From Pelecanus crispus (lineage: Eukaryota; Chordata; Aves; Pelecaniformes; Pelecanidae), in NCBI RefSeq assembly GCF_030463565.1, contig NC_134656.1, forward strand, positions 997,001-1,061,000: 64,000 nucleotides of DNA, read 5' to 3'. The notes under the pieces were generated by a model, which searched no databases, had not been told where the DNA came from, and saw only the letters and a program-made list of their open reading frames with translations. This document shows, piece after piece, positions 35,303-63,482 of this stretch (its first letter is position 1; the number at the start of each line of letters is the position of its first letter). A program made the position numbers and the translations under genes.

Positions 35303-37693
35303 TTTATTTTTGTGTGAATACCATGAAGTAACAAACCTTTGACAAAAATATGTAACCGCAGCCATTTGTGAAAGTCGTAACGTTAAGGAAGGAGAGGCAG
35401 AGACAATCGCTGTCCCGGAATTCTCGCTCTGCGCTATCCCACCCGCGTCGGTGCCTCCCTCCCCGTCAGAGGCCGTCGAGAACATTTAGCCATACCTTTG
35501 CCAGCCAGTTTACCGAAAAAGACGTTCCCCAGGGGCTTATGGACAGATCACCATCAGCTGCAGTTTGTTTCAAGTTTTATTTATACAAGTTTTAGCTGTC
35601 GTTACCAGATCCCCTTTGACCTTCTCTTAGCATGTATTGAAGTTTAGTGGCTCTTACACTTTGTCAAACTGCTGTAGAAGACCGCCGAGGCTCACGGTTG
35701 CGCGGGAAGGCGGCAGCCCACCCTGCCCTAACAACTGATGGGCGTAACTTGCAGCTGCATGGTACAGACTCAGCTTTCCAAAGCCCCGCTGACAGCCACA
35801 TCTGCGACAAGTTATGAAACAAGTGGGATTGACTACGAATTTCTGTCAGGGATCTTTTGCTTTTCTTTTTTTCTTTTTTTTTTTCTTTTTTTTTTGGGGG
35901 GGAGGGCGGGGAGGGGGTGAGCCGCAGCTTTATACTTTCTTTGGAGCGAGCTCCGCAGACATCTCAGTGCTCTTCAGCTGATCCATGCTCAGTTGCGGCT
36001 CTTCTGCGCTCCAGGACTGTTTCACAGCCACATTCCTGCGCTCTCACGAGGCAGGACGGGGTCAGGAATCGCTAGTCCGGGTTCTCAACGAGAAGGAATG
36101 AGCAGGAGCAGAATACACCGGCTCTCCAGCTATTCTGAGAGGTGGAAGGAGAATGCTGGGTTAGCAAATGGTCTGGATGTTCTTGGTTTTGTTTAAGAAA
36201 AGCTAATCACTGGTCGAGAAAATAGATATTTTTTTTTTTAATTTAATTTAATTTTATTTTAAACACAACCATCCTGTCCTGGATGTGCGGTTCCCATGAT
36301 GGTGTTTCTACATGGGAGAGCGTTCCCGGGCATGCGAGCAGATGTAACTTGTACCTCCCCGATCCAAAGGGCCGCTTCCCTCCCACGAGCGGCCGTCGGA
36401 TTTAGTACCAGTTCATGAAAAAAAAAAAATGCTGCTTTGAACTCAGAGGGTTAATATACTTTTGATTTGTAATTTTTTGTAAAACTTTTTACAAGGTAGC
36501 ATAGTATTTCACCAGAATACCAACTACAATCCGTCCATAGTCTGATTTTTATATAATTTAGTGGTGCTTTAGAAACTTTTGTTTGGTTGTTTCGGAGCTG
36601 TACAGCTCAGTTCTTCGCCTGTATCTACCTAAGACCAATGTGAACCTTTGTATTTTTGCTCCTAATTTTGGACTCAGTGAAAGTGTACTGTTTACATGTA
36701 CAGAACTCCCGGCCCCTGTGTGTTCTGCAAGACCTGCTGTTGAAGAGGAAGATGCACCTCACCCAGTTCGTCTGCTTAACCAAGCCACAGCTTCACTCAC
36801 TGACACTCGCACCTGCCCTAAGGAAGACCCCACAAAATTGAAACGCCCTGTAAGCAATTTTGGGTTTTGCACAAGCTGTTGTATTTTTTTTTTTCTTTTC
36901 CCAGTAGTCGATTTACGGCTTGGCTGCAGTTCGGATCGCGAGCTGATCCGGAGCTCAGTTACCCGAAGCGCCAGAACTCGGCCGGGCAGCGTCGCCCAGC
37001 GCTGCTGCCTCACCGTCCCCCTCCCCACGGCCGGGGCGGGGGGCGACAGCCGCCGAGCTCAGCGTAGGGTTCAGACAACGCAGAAGAGCACGCGAGCCGA
37101 GGGGGCTTGCAAGGAAGCAGGGAGGAAACACTCATCAGCGTAATTGGAAACATACTTTAATGAAGCTGGTGAAATCGCCCGAGCTGGCCGCTGATTTCAG
37201 ATCGGAAGGGTGGGAGCGCGTTCCCTCGGGAGGCGGGGGGCTCCGAAACGAAGCAGAAGACGGCTCTTTGGAAAGCCGGTGCTTTCCTGAGGGCTCAGCT
37301 AGAAAGCAAATGGCACTTAATCCAGCTTTTAAGGTGACACTTTATTGCTTAATCAATTGATTCATTTTGAAATGATATTTTTGCAGATAGGCACCTATGC
37401 AACTTAATGTGGCTCTTAAGCAGATGAGCACTTCCTCCTCAACGAGCTTGATAAGAGTTATTTGTGTTATATACTGTGGATTTTTCCAGTAAATGTGGCT
37501 TAATATTTTAATTCTTAGAATGTGTGTCTATTATATATGTGATGCAACTTAATTCTGTTCTGTTTGTGGAATGATTAGCACAGGCCAACTCCCTGTTCCC
37601 CTCACTTAACAAAGACCAATGAGCTGTTAATCAAGCTGTTATCTCCATGGTATTACTTGCTAAATGCACTGATTTCATAAGTATGTGGAATCC

Positions 37694-37712
37694 TTTTTTT
37701 TTTTTTTTTTTT
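37694..37712 (+). repeat. Poly-T tract in NOL4L 3' UTR
   Basis: A run of about 20 T, 40 bp before the NOL4L polyadenylation signal. Confidence 0.85.
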
Positions 37713-37752
37713 CTTTTGAATCTGTATATCATATATAAGACTGAATCTACTT

Positions 37753-37758
37753 AATAAA
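37753..37758 (+). terminator. NOL4L: NOL4L polyadenylation signal
   Basis: AATAAA in an AT-rich context after a poly-T run, followed about 45 bp later by a sharp rise in GC content. It is the first strong signal at the end of the 3' UTR. A second AATAAA at 38226-38231 could serve as a distal site. Confidence 0.7.
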
Positions 37759-37789
37759 CACTGTATAACAAAAAGGGCTTTCTCCTCCA

Positions 37790-40350
37790 CTGTCGAGCAC
37801 CGCTGGGTGCTGCTGGCACCGGGCGCTCCCCAGCCGCTGCCCCTCGCCCCGTCGCCAGCCCGCGTTCGCTCCCCAGCCCCAGCCTGCGCGCTGTGCGAGA
37901 GCTCGGTGCGGGATCTAAATTGAGGTGTTAAAAAAAAAAAGAAAAAAAGGAAAAAAAAAATCTTTCAATAATTTTGACGTAAGCTGTGCTTTCCATTCCT
38001 TAACAGACAGCCGCGGGTACCATAGAGAGCAGCGTTAGCGCTCACAAGTGGGGCTAGTCACAAATTTTATGCTTAACTTATATTTTGACAAAATTAATTT
38101 TGTGAAGTGTCTGTTTTTTGTGGAAAAAAAAAAAAAAATGGAGTTTTCATTGAAGTTTGTGGAAAGTTCTCCCTCTCCTCATGGAAAATATTGGTTTTTC
38201 GTTATCAGCTTTATTCACTAAGTATAATAAATCTTTGCATCCATAAAACATTTATCTCAAAGCACTGTGTAGATAAAAACCTCCTGCGTTGCGTCAGTGG
38301 CTGGCTGACAGGCAGGAGGGCCCAGGAAGGACGAGTCCGATCAGGTCACAGCTTTGGTGGAAACGTCGCGTTTCGATTCGCATCCCGGTGCCTGCGACGC
38401 GGCGCGGGCAGGGCAGGACCTTCCCCGCGTTCGCTGCTGCCCCCCGCGAGCGCCGGCCAAAGGGACCCACCCGCGCATCTGCGCACGACAGCCACGTCCC
38501 AGCCCGGTAATTCGGTTCCAGCATAATTAGTTATTGCTCACCCAGAGCTAACGCGAGGGGTTCGTAGTACACCCGGGTAAAGCGTCTCCCCCGTGTCCGT
38601 GACGCGGTCAGGTTTGGTAACATTAAGCCCCTGGATAATCCTTGCTCCCAAATTTCCAGTGGAGCAAAGGAGACAGCTGCGAGCCGTGGGGATTAGCAGC
38701 GCCTGGTCGCGCCGGTGCGCAAACCAGCGTTCGGTACCTTTGGCAATACCTGCCCTTGCTCCCGCGGTCGCAGGTGTCTTGGCCGACCTGGGAAGGCCCC
38801 GCTGTCCGCAGCCGGCTCCGCCGCGGAGCCAGGACGCTCCCGAGCACCGCAGAGCCGGATCCAGACAGCAGAGGGTCTGTGAGAGAGAAAAACCTATTAT
38901 TTATCTGAGAAATATCGTGGAGGAAAAAAAAAAAACCAAAAAACAACATAATTTATATTTGCTCTTTTGACATGCTGACATTAATAGAGGTTTACTCTTG
39001 AACCCTCCAAGCTCCCCTATTCTAGAGATAAGTAATCCTGACCTCATCATCCACCACGCCAATAAAACAGCAAACTTAGTGTCAACTGTTCAGCGGTTTT
39101 AGAGCTTACCTAAGTAACAACTCTACTTACTTTCTGCATTACTTATTTTCAGCTTATTTAGATTATCTGGCTATCTTTAACCACAGCTGTGCTTGCAGAC
39201 AGTCTGCCAGAGCCAGGAGGACATCAATGAACGACCAGAAACCACAAAAGCCTTTTTTTCTCCCCAAAAACCTGGTGCCTGACCAGCCACGGCTCCTGTG
39301 CTAGCGCAGAGCTACGGCTCGCGGCTCGTGCCAGAGCACGCCGTCCCGGGCCGGCGGGTTTCTGATGGGCCGGTTCCCGCTGCCGAAAGGCTGCAGCAGG
39401 ACCGGGGAGCGCCCGCAGCTAAATCCGGACACCCGACGGGAGCGATGCAGCGCTCTAAGCCACAAACCTCCCGTGCTTGGGACCAAGCTCCCCTTTGTGC
39501 TCCGCGGCAGCGATGCTCAGCTTTGCCCCCTCTTCCTTCTCACCAGGATTTGTACGGCGAGCAGAACGAAGCAGCGAGGCTTCACTGCCGCCGCACGCCC
39601 GCCCACCGGCATTGGCGGCGTGGAGGAACCGGGAGAACGGGGCAGCATCGCCGCTGTTCTGCAGCACTGCAGACCATAAAGAAGTTAGACAGTCTATCAC
39701 CGTACGGCTCTAAACGCTCCCACAGCCCTGCTGCCCCGTTTATGAGATGACCGTCTGCCCTGTGGGAGATGCACGCAATGAGACCAGAACTGAGCCACGT
39801 AACGCGGTAATTCACGCTGGTCTTTGCTTATACCTAGAAAAGAGAGAGAAAGGACGTATCAAGAGACTCAAGCTTACAGGTACTTTCAATAGCGGTGTAA
39901 TTGGTACCACACTGTCACTCTAGAAAACATTTTCAGCTCCATTTATCCAACGATCGAGTAAGACGGAACGTAGCAGCAGCAGCACGATCCGCCTGGTGAC
40001 GCTTGGGCCGCTCTGGGTGCTGCTGCCCACCGGCATCTCCCTCCCCCCATTGCTGCGGGGGGGCTCCCGCAGCCGCAGCCTTGGCTCCCGCAGCGGCCCA
40101 CGGCCACGCCGCTGCTTTTGGAGCTCTCGGGGTAGCTATTTCCCAAGAGTCTGCGGTAGGTGCGCCGTCTTCAGTGATCTGCGCCGAAAAAACGATTTAA
40201 TGAAGCTGAGACAGCAGTGCAGGCCTCCCCCCCCACCTTTTAATTATCTGAGCAGAGCTCTGGAACGCTCCCAGTTAAAAAAAGAGGAAAGGAAAAGCAA
40301 TATTGCCTTAGAGAGCAGAGAGGATGACTTCAGAAAAAGAGGATTGAAAC
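37790..40350. other. Intergenic spacer between convergent NOL4L and ASXL1
   Basis: About 2.6 kb separates the two polyadenylation sites. It alternates AT-rich stretches (38.0-38.28 kb, 38.9-39.2 kb) with GC-rich, CpG-containing blocks (37.79-37.9, 38.3-38.5, 38.7-38.88, 39.3-39.65 and 40.0-40.15 kb). It has A-rich runs at 37930-37960 and 38125-38138. I see no conserved coding segment; the ORFs here are short and without recognisable similarity. Confidence 0.6.
38226..38231 (+). terminator. Possible distal NOL4L polyadenylation signal
   Basis: AATAAA in the order TATAATAAATC, about 470 bp past the main signal. Nothing else marks it as used. Confidence 0.3.
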
Positions 40351-40372
40351 CACAGAGGCAGGTTTTAGAGTG

Positions 40373-40378
40373 TTTATT
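40373..40378 (-). terminator. ASXL1: ASXL1 polyadenylation signal
   Basis: AATAAA on the - strand within GAAAAATAAACACTC, at the expected distance from the stop codon. Chosen over weaker variants closer to the stop. Confidence 0.6.
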
Positions 40379-41286
40379 TTTCCAATACCACAAGGGACAT
40401 ACATGAGCAGGCCCCCCCGGAGGGCTCTGCAAACCAGACTGGTTCACTCTGTACGCTACAGTGGCCCCAGCGGAGGCAGAGCCGGACCCCCAGCTCCGCT
40501 CCTATCTTTGGTAAGGTTTCACACCTCCGCTCCGCCTTCCCCCAGCCCGCAGCTCCCTCCGTCCCGGGGCGCAGGCGCGTGCCCGCGCGCGTTGGTCTCT
40601 CTCGTTCCCACAACAGGAGGCTGCCGGACGCGTTAAGGATAAACCATTTCAGAGACTAAACTTGTTGCATCCCTCAGGCTTGCATCTCAAACAGGGACTT
40701 GTACAGTTTAAAAAAAAAAAAAAAAAAGTGCATGGTCAAGGGAGGTGGGATAGAGCTGGAAAAGGGACAAGAATTAAAAATAAAAATAAACCCCCTACGT
40801 TTCTTGCTACGTCTGCTTAAATAAAGCAGCCTGTTTCTCTCCCCGCTGAAGCAATTCACACTGGATTAGTAATTGCTCCAAAGAGGAGGAAAGTCACGTT
40901 TTTGCTCTCGCTCCATGGATGCACAAGGCCGTTCGCCTTCTCGCAACACAGCCATAGCCACGCTCTGGGAGATCAGTCACAGCAACAACCGGCGAGCAGA
41001 GCGAGCGGCGAAGTACGGTCGACTGCGCCAACGCCCTCGGGTCGTGCTCGAGTCCGCGCGTCGCCGCCGTCCACCTGCACGACGCAGCACGGACAGCGGG
41101 GCAGGGAGGGGGGCTGTCAGAACCCAGAGACACCTCGGTGTGTTGAGCCTCACGTTAGGCAAGACAGAATACAGTGGCTCTGACTACAGATGCAGATTAA
41201 TAACTAACACCACTTTAATGCAATACTGCTGTAGAGCCTGAAAATCCAAGGGGAAAAAAAAAAAAAAAAAAGAACCCTTTATGTTC

Positions 41287-41294
41287 TATGTACA
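41287..41294 (-). promoter_or_regulatory. Pumilio-type element in ASXL1 3' UTR
   Basis: TGTACATA in sense orientation, an exact UGUANAUA match, in an AT-rich part of the ASXL1 3' UTR. Confidence 0.4.
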
Positions 41295-42380
41295 TTACAT
41301 CCATTTACAGAGTTGGCCAGTACTGTGTACAACATATAAATACATGATCAAACAGATGCATAGAGGATACTTACAGGAGCCAAATAATTCACTTTATACA
41401 TCCAAGAATGAAAATATAAAAAAAAAAAAAAGGAAAAAACACTGCTTTAAACGTTAGATGATCGTCACACAGATGCACAGCGAGACGCTTGCAAGTGGTC
41501 AGATGCTGTCGTGTAAAGGTCCTCATTGCAGGGCCGCAATGCAGAGATCGCTGGCCACACAAACGAGCTTCTAGAAACCTCCGACGTTTCACACCAGTCT
41601 GTGGCCAGTCAGCCGAAAGAGGCAGTCACATCAGCTGGCCCAAGAGTTCAGCCGGGCGCACAGTTCCCCGGGCCGCGCACCTTCCTGCAGACCAGCAGAA
41701 GGCATTCGGTCAGCACCTGCCACTTTTTTTTTTTTTTTTTCCTCTTTTCCTCCTCTTCTTGCATCCTCCGAGTTGGCTCCATCCAGTATTGTTAGCTGCT
41801 TAGGGCTCCGCAGCCGCCGCGCAGTGCTGTAGCGGGCCCCGCGTTCTGCTGTAGCATCCAAAGCCCGTAGGGAACCGTCGCCTGCAGAGCAGCTCTTTGC
41901 TTACGCTTACCGCACGGCGGAACTTCCCACGCAAACCAAGAATGGAGATGGCAGAAGGGGAGAGTGGAAGACTGTAGGGCCTCACCTGGCGCAGCCCTGA
42001 AATAGAAAACACCCTGTTCCAGTTCCTTTGGATGTAAAGATTTCCTCGACGGAGGGTCCGCGGATGGCCACAGCAAGCTGCCTCTCGCTCAGGCGTCAGC
42101 CTCGCACGTGCACCGGAGCACGGTCGGTATTTCCACGACAGCACTAAGCAGAAGGGTCGCTCCAGCAGGGCGCAGCCCAGACAGCGGAGTGGAACCGTGA
42201 GCAAGAAAGGGTTTTGCACTGTAGATTTTTAGTGGGAAGGCAAGTCAACTTTCCTCACCGAAACAAAGTGTAATAGCATTTCTACTATAAACAGAATAGT
42301 ATTTTGTGTACAGGTTTTAGGATCAGTCGTTATCAAAATACACACACTGAATATACAACTTGTCCCATGGCCATAATTTA

Positions 42381-58754
<16,374 letters not shown>

Positions 58755-58913
58755 CCTCCTCCCGCGCGGGGCGGCGGCGCGGCGGGCGCGGACCGTTAGT
58801 CGCGCGCGCGGGCGGGCGGGCGGGCGGGGGGGGGGGCGGGGCGGGCGCGGGCGGCGGGCGCGCGGGGGCGGGGCGGGCGGGGCGCGAGGCGGGGGCGGCT
58901 CCGGGCGCTACGG

Positions 58914-58966
58914 GAGGAGGAGGAGGAGGAGGAGGAGGAGGAGGAAGAGGAGGATGAGGAGGAAGA
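58914..58966 (+). repeat. (GGA)n trinucleotide repeat upstream of ASXL1
   Basis: A run of GGA/GAG units with a few GAA and GAT interruptions, 160-210 bp upstream of the ASXL1 ATG. In the ASXL1 sense strand it is a CTCCTC polypyrimidine tract and may lie in the 5' UTR. Confidence 0.85.
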
Positions 58967-59145
58967 GGCGGCGGCGGCTCGGGCCCGACATAACACCGGG
59001 GTCAAAGGGCTGGGAGCGGGGGGGAGTGGGCGGGGCTCGGCGACGGTGGCCGCGGCGGGACACGGCAGGGCCCGCGCGCGCCGCCAGCGGAGGGGCGGGG
59101 CCAGGCGCGGCCGGGCCTCGTTTGAAGGCAAACAAACCGCGGGGG

Positions 59146-59162
59146 CTGCCGGGAGTTGTAGT
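59146..59162 (-). promoter_or_regulatory. ZNF143/Staf-type motif, first of inverted pair
   Basis: On the - strand this reads ACTACAACTCCCGGCAG, matching the ZNF143 (Staf) promoter motif of the type ACTACAATTCCCAGCATGC. It faces the ASXL1 gene. Confidence 0.6.
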
Positions 59163-59180
59163 CCCCGCCGCCGTCCCGGA

Positions 59181-59200
59181 ACTACAGCTCCCGGCGGGCC
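59181..59200 (+). promoter_or_regulatory. ZNF143/Staf-type motif, second of inverted pair
   Basis: ACTACAGCTCCCGGCGGGCC on the + strand, the same ACTACA-N2-TCCC-G-GC pattern. It lies 18 bp from the first copy in opposite orientation, in the ASXL1 CpG island. Confidence 0.6.
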
Positions 59201-59751
59201 CTGCCGCTGCCCGCGCCCCCGCCCCGGGGCCCGCCGGCCGCCTTCCCCGGGCCGCGGCGGGAGAAGCCACAGCAGCGCGGCCCGGCCGGCGGCGGCGGGA
59301 GAAGCGACAGCGGCGGGGCCCGGCCGAGCGGGCCGCGGCGAGCCAGAGGAGGGAAGATGTCGGCCCCCGCGGCCTACTGGCTGCTCCCCGCCCTCCCGGG
59401 CCCGGGTTATGCCCCGAGGCCGCTTCTCCCGACGGAGCCGAGCCGCCACGGCGACGGGGCTCCCCCTGCGCCCCCCTCACGGCCGCCGCCCCCGGTGCTT
59501 CCCCCCGGCGAGGAGCCCGGAGCGCAGGCCCGCCTGCCTCACCCGCCCCGGGGCCGCACCGTTAGGCAGCTCTACCCTTACCGGCGTTTTACCGCTTAAT
59601 AATTATTCAGTTTGCCCACAGACTTCTTTTTTTTTTGGAAAAAAAATAACGTAAGGCTTTGTAAAACATGAACTCGGTGCCCCCCGCTGTTACTTACAAT
59701 CTAAGAACGAAAAACGGGCGCGTTCTGATAGATGCAATAAATCTTATTGAC

Positions 59752-59757
59752 TTTATT
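59752..59757 (-). terminator. KIF3B: KIF3B polyadenylation signal
   Basis: AATAAA on the - strand in an AT-rich tract just before the CpG-rich ASXL1 promoter. It places the KIF3B 3' end about 1 kb upstream of the ASXL1 ATG. Confidence 0.65.
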
Positions 59758-61563
59758 ACACATTGTATTTTAGGATCACTTTACATTCCTAGACAAAAGA
59801 GATGATACAAATAAATACAAGCTGTAAAACTATGGACAGAACTATCGACAGGTTCTTCGTCTACAGATCGCCTACGAGAAGGTGGAGATCAGCGTATCTC
59901 CAAGGAGCTGTGAGCTCTTACACGGACAGCTGCGCCCGCGGGGAGACCCCCGGCCCCTTTGTTTCCCAAAATAAAAAAAAAGGGGACTGACAAAGGTAGT
60001 AAGCGCCTGGACCAGAGAGTTCAACCCACCCCTGCACGGTGCAGCGCAGACAGGACCAGTGTTCTCATTTCGGTTCCAACTCCGCATCTAATTATGGCTT
60101 TTGCGGGTTATCTTTTCCAATTAGTGGTGCTTTAACGCAGCAGAAACAGACCCACAGGAGTCGCGCTGAACCATTTAAAGCCTGGTGCACGTTAACCATT
60201 ACAGACGGAAGAGAGGAGAGAGCCAGGTTCGCAGGTGTCTCGCTGAAACTCGGCAAGCGCTCCGCATTCGCTGAAGGCAGACTTACTACACCTAAAAAAA
60301 ATACTGAACACAAGTCTGATCTGATCTGTATAACGCATCAGCGTAGCCCGAGATGCTATGACGGAGGTTTGCGTTTTAGAAGATTCAAGCAGCATGCAAA
60401 TATTTTAAAAAAGGCGCTAGACCTATGTTAAGGATTTTAAGAAAGTGCTTTAATTCCTATGCTTGAGCATCACGCGGTGCTTGCTCCCAGAGCTAAGGGC
60501 TGACTTCTGCTGCACGTCACTTTTTAAAAAAAAAGATCCCATTATACAGATCAGAGCAAAGACGAGAAGGATGTTAAACATTCCTATGAAGAAACTATGA
60601 CGGCGCACGCTGTCCGAGGGCCTCTTCCAGGAGTCGGCTGGATTTCCTGTCTTTGGCCATTAACCTGCAGGAAGCCCAGATGGTTCGGATAACACCCAGA
60701 GAGGGGCGAACTGGGCAGGAATGTTTTCTTAAAAACTTCAACCCAGAGCTCAGTACTTTTGTACAGCTTAAGACAATGTATTTTATCTTAATATCAGTGC
60801 CACTGAGTATCTGGTTGAGGGTAAGTCCATCGGAATGAGAATCTAAAAGCCTCTGTAACAATCTGAGGTTGCCCATGAATACACTAACCACATCTCCAAC
60901 CACAGCTCCAATGAAAATACAATGACTAAATATGCAGCTTTATTCTTTTTCCACCCTATTGAATTTCTTTCACCTTGCTAATTAATTTCTACAGAATTAA
61001 AAGCAGAGCCTTTCTGACATATTAACCAGCTAGCTTATCAACACCAAAACGAGAACAGTTGGGGTTTGCGCTGCGATTTCCGCTGCAGCAGTCCTGCCAC
61101 AAGGGGAGCTTCCAGCATAGGAGTTTCATACAGAATTCCCTACGGAATAGTAGCGACCGAGGAAGTGTGCGCATGTGCAGACACAGATGTGTCTGTGTAC
61201 GCATATTCACATAAAACATACGTGTACATTGCTATGCACATATATACGGTTACGTATTTTGTTGCTATTTCAGGTTTTAGACCCCCCCCTTGTTTCATTT
61301 CCATCCCCTGAGCGCTTACACCATACAACCATCTTTTAAAACGTCAGAGTGCAGAAGATTATGTGCTAGAGAGAAAGAGGGAGGAGAGGGAGGAGAAGGT
61401 GACATTATATTACGCAACAAGAGCCAATGAGAAGGCTCTCTGTACATAAACAGTGCTTTATAAAAAAGAGGGTTATGCCAGGTTTCCATGTTCAGGTTGA
61501 AAGAAATTTGTCAGATGCCTGCTCTCTCAATTATAAGCAAACGCCTCTTTCCTCCACCAAAAC

Positions 61564-61604
61564 TAATATATATATATATATGCATATATGTGTGTATATA
61601 TATA
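61564..61604 (+). repeat. (AT)n microsatellite with TG interruptions
   Basis: ATATAT runs around ATGTGTGTATATATAT within the KIF3B 3' UTR. Confidence 0.85.
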
Positions 61605-63388
61605 TTAATCTTGTGGTCCAGAAAAGCACTCCATGAATCAAAGCAGCCGAGTTAGCGTTCAACCGGGCCCACCCGGGCAGCTGGCTCACCGAGGCACCAT
61701 GCCCGCAAGATGCAGGGGTGAGCTGTGCTGAGTCGGTTCCTTCTGCTCATGGGGGTCAGAGAGAATGGAGTTCTCCAGCCTGGGTGAAGTCACTCAGTGG
61801 ATATTTAACGAGCACACAAGGCAGAGTCCACACATCAGAGCATTTCTAAAACCAGGCAAGTCCTCATACACTCACACATGTCAGTCTGGAGGAAGTCATC
61901 AGTGAGGGAGAGGAAATAGGTAAAAACGTTCATAGGATGACAGCCGACAGCAACCAGAAAAAGTAACTTCCCAAGTCTCAATATACAGTGAACTAAAACT
62001 TACGAATGAGCTGCGAGACACCAGACAGGGACACCTTACTCTGTCCTTAGCGTGGCAGTTCCACCTCCCTCTACCCTGCCACACGAGCCTGCAGCATTAC
62101 AGGAGCCTGCTTTAGTCATAGGGCAGCTTTGCAAAGAGACCGTCAAAAGCAGGAGTTCTTCCTCCCTTGTTTTCAAAGTAAAACCCCTGGAATTAATACC
62201 AGATTCCATCACCCGGACTCGGTTACGTGTGCTTTCACTCCCAGCGGGCTCCGCATGGGCTGGGAGGTGCAAAGGGAAAGATGCTAATGTGGAACAGGTG
62301 AGGCACAAAAGGTACCAAATGCTGAACCTCCGTAGACACCGAGGGAAGGGACCACGCTTACAAGAAGAGTGCGCTCGAAGGCAGCTCCACATTACAGTGC
62401 TCTACCCTCTGCCCAGCTTACGGGGGAGAGCGGAGCCAGCCCTGCGAGCCTGCCAGGAAGATAGCTCTGAGCCAACGCTACGTTTCCCGTGAACAGTGGG
62501 AGATGCGAGGAACTGGCCGTACGCCACCCCACAGCTTAAAGTCTTAGTATGGACACTGGTTTGAAATGCCAGGGGTAAAGATGGAGGCGAGGGAGAGGAA
62601 GCAAGCTGCGGAGCTGGCACTGGCATGCAGATGTATTCTTTGACAAGGTGGTTCCTGTTGGTAGGGGTGAGGTCTGAAGGAGGTCAGTTTAGAGAAGCTC
62701 TTACTTATGCCTGTAAACAAGGAAAGGACTTCAGTTTCTATTGCTTCCTTTCTAGAGAGCGCAAAGTTGCTTTCGGGACCCCTTTTTTGTCCTACAGCTC
62801 TAAAGGGAGGCACAGCTACCTGGTGGTGAGCACACGCTGACCGCTGCCATCCTGCCTGTTCAGACCAACTTCTTAACCCCAAAGGATGACGCCAGTCTTT
62901 CAAACAGGAAGAGGACAAACTATGCACCTAGTCAAGTTTGAACAGATCCTCTGCTTTTTAACCTCATTTGTTCTCACTATGGAGCTCTGGAGCGGTGGTT
63001 CTGTTGAGATGACTTTCAACTCTGTCTTCTTATTGCCCAACAGCAAAAAAGCCCAGTGCAGCAAAAGGGCTAGTGCAGAAGGAGAGACGGTGATGCTGTG
63101 AGGTGATCCCCATGCTTCCCATTGCTTCTAATACACTTTAACGTACCTCATGCATTTCTGATTTCCTAACTAAAATCTGTTTCCCACAGAGGCCAAATGC
63201 TGAATTGCAAGCACGTATCTTCCTGTGGCTCAGTGCACCTGGACTGGCACAAGTCAGTTAAACAGCAAAGAGGCCATCTCCAGGGGAAAGGGGCTGGAGT
63301 CTGGCTGGGAGTTCTCTCTGCAGGTTTTTACTTGTCTCTGCTCTCAGAAGGCAAAGGCTGTTCGCGCCCTGGAGAGGAACTGCTGGTT

Positions 63389-63482
63389 TTACTTTGGAAC
63401 CAGCCCTCGGGACTGTGGGTAGAGCTGAGAACTATGGGTGCCTGCTGAAGAGGATCCCCCTGATTTCCTTCCAGTTTTAGGC
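63389..63482 (-). CDS. KIF3B: KIF3B last coding exon
   Basis: The acceptor TTACTTCTTCAG precedes 63482. It encodes (R)[18 protein letters not shown] and [12 protein letters not shown], with TAA at 63391-63389. It is too short to show as an ATG-started ORF; it was found by extending the frame from the previous exon. Confidence 0.95.

Larger units (their letters stand above)
33086..37780 (+). other. NOL4L: NOL4L 3' UTR
   Basis: About 4.7 kb between the NOL4L stop and the AATAAA at 37753-37758. The length fits the long 3' UTR of the mammalian gene. It becomes AT-rich near its end. It holds a Pumilio-type element (TGTAAATA, 35295-35302) next to an ATTTATTTTT stretch, and poly-T tracts near 35870-35895 and 37694-37712. 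ORFs inside it, such as the one at 36583-37143, have no recognisable similarity and are treated as chance. The exact cleavage site is inferred. Confidence 0.75.
40355..42380 (-). other. ASXL1: ASXL1 3' UTR
   Basis: About 2.0 kb from the TAA to an AATAAA on the - strand at 40378-40373, close to the human 3' UTR length. It contains long T runs in the transcript (complement of A tracts at 41251-41269, 41418-41431 and 40711-40727) and a Pumilio-type element at 41294-41287. No conserved ORF. Confidence 0.75.
59735..63388 (-). other. KIF3B: KIF3B 3' UTR
   Basis: About 3.65 kb from the TAA to an AATAAA on the - strand at 59757-59752, in line with the long mammalian KIF3B 3' UTR. AT-rich over most of its length, with an (AT)n microsatellite at 61564. 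The ORFs within it have no recognisable similarity. Confidence 0.75.

Noticed and set aside
36583-37143. 186-codon ORF in the NOL4L 3' UTR
   Set aside because: It is downstream of the NOL4L stop in the same exon, with no recognisable domain and mixed composition including poly-T-encoded Phe. Treated as chance.
38088-38103. 16-bp palindrome ACAAAATTAATTTTGT
   Set aside because: AT-rich palindromes of this size are expected in AT-rich intergenic DNA, and nothing else marks it as functional.
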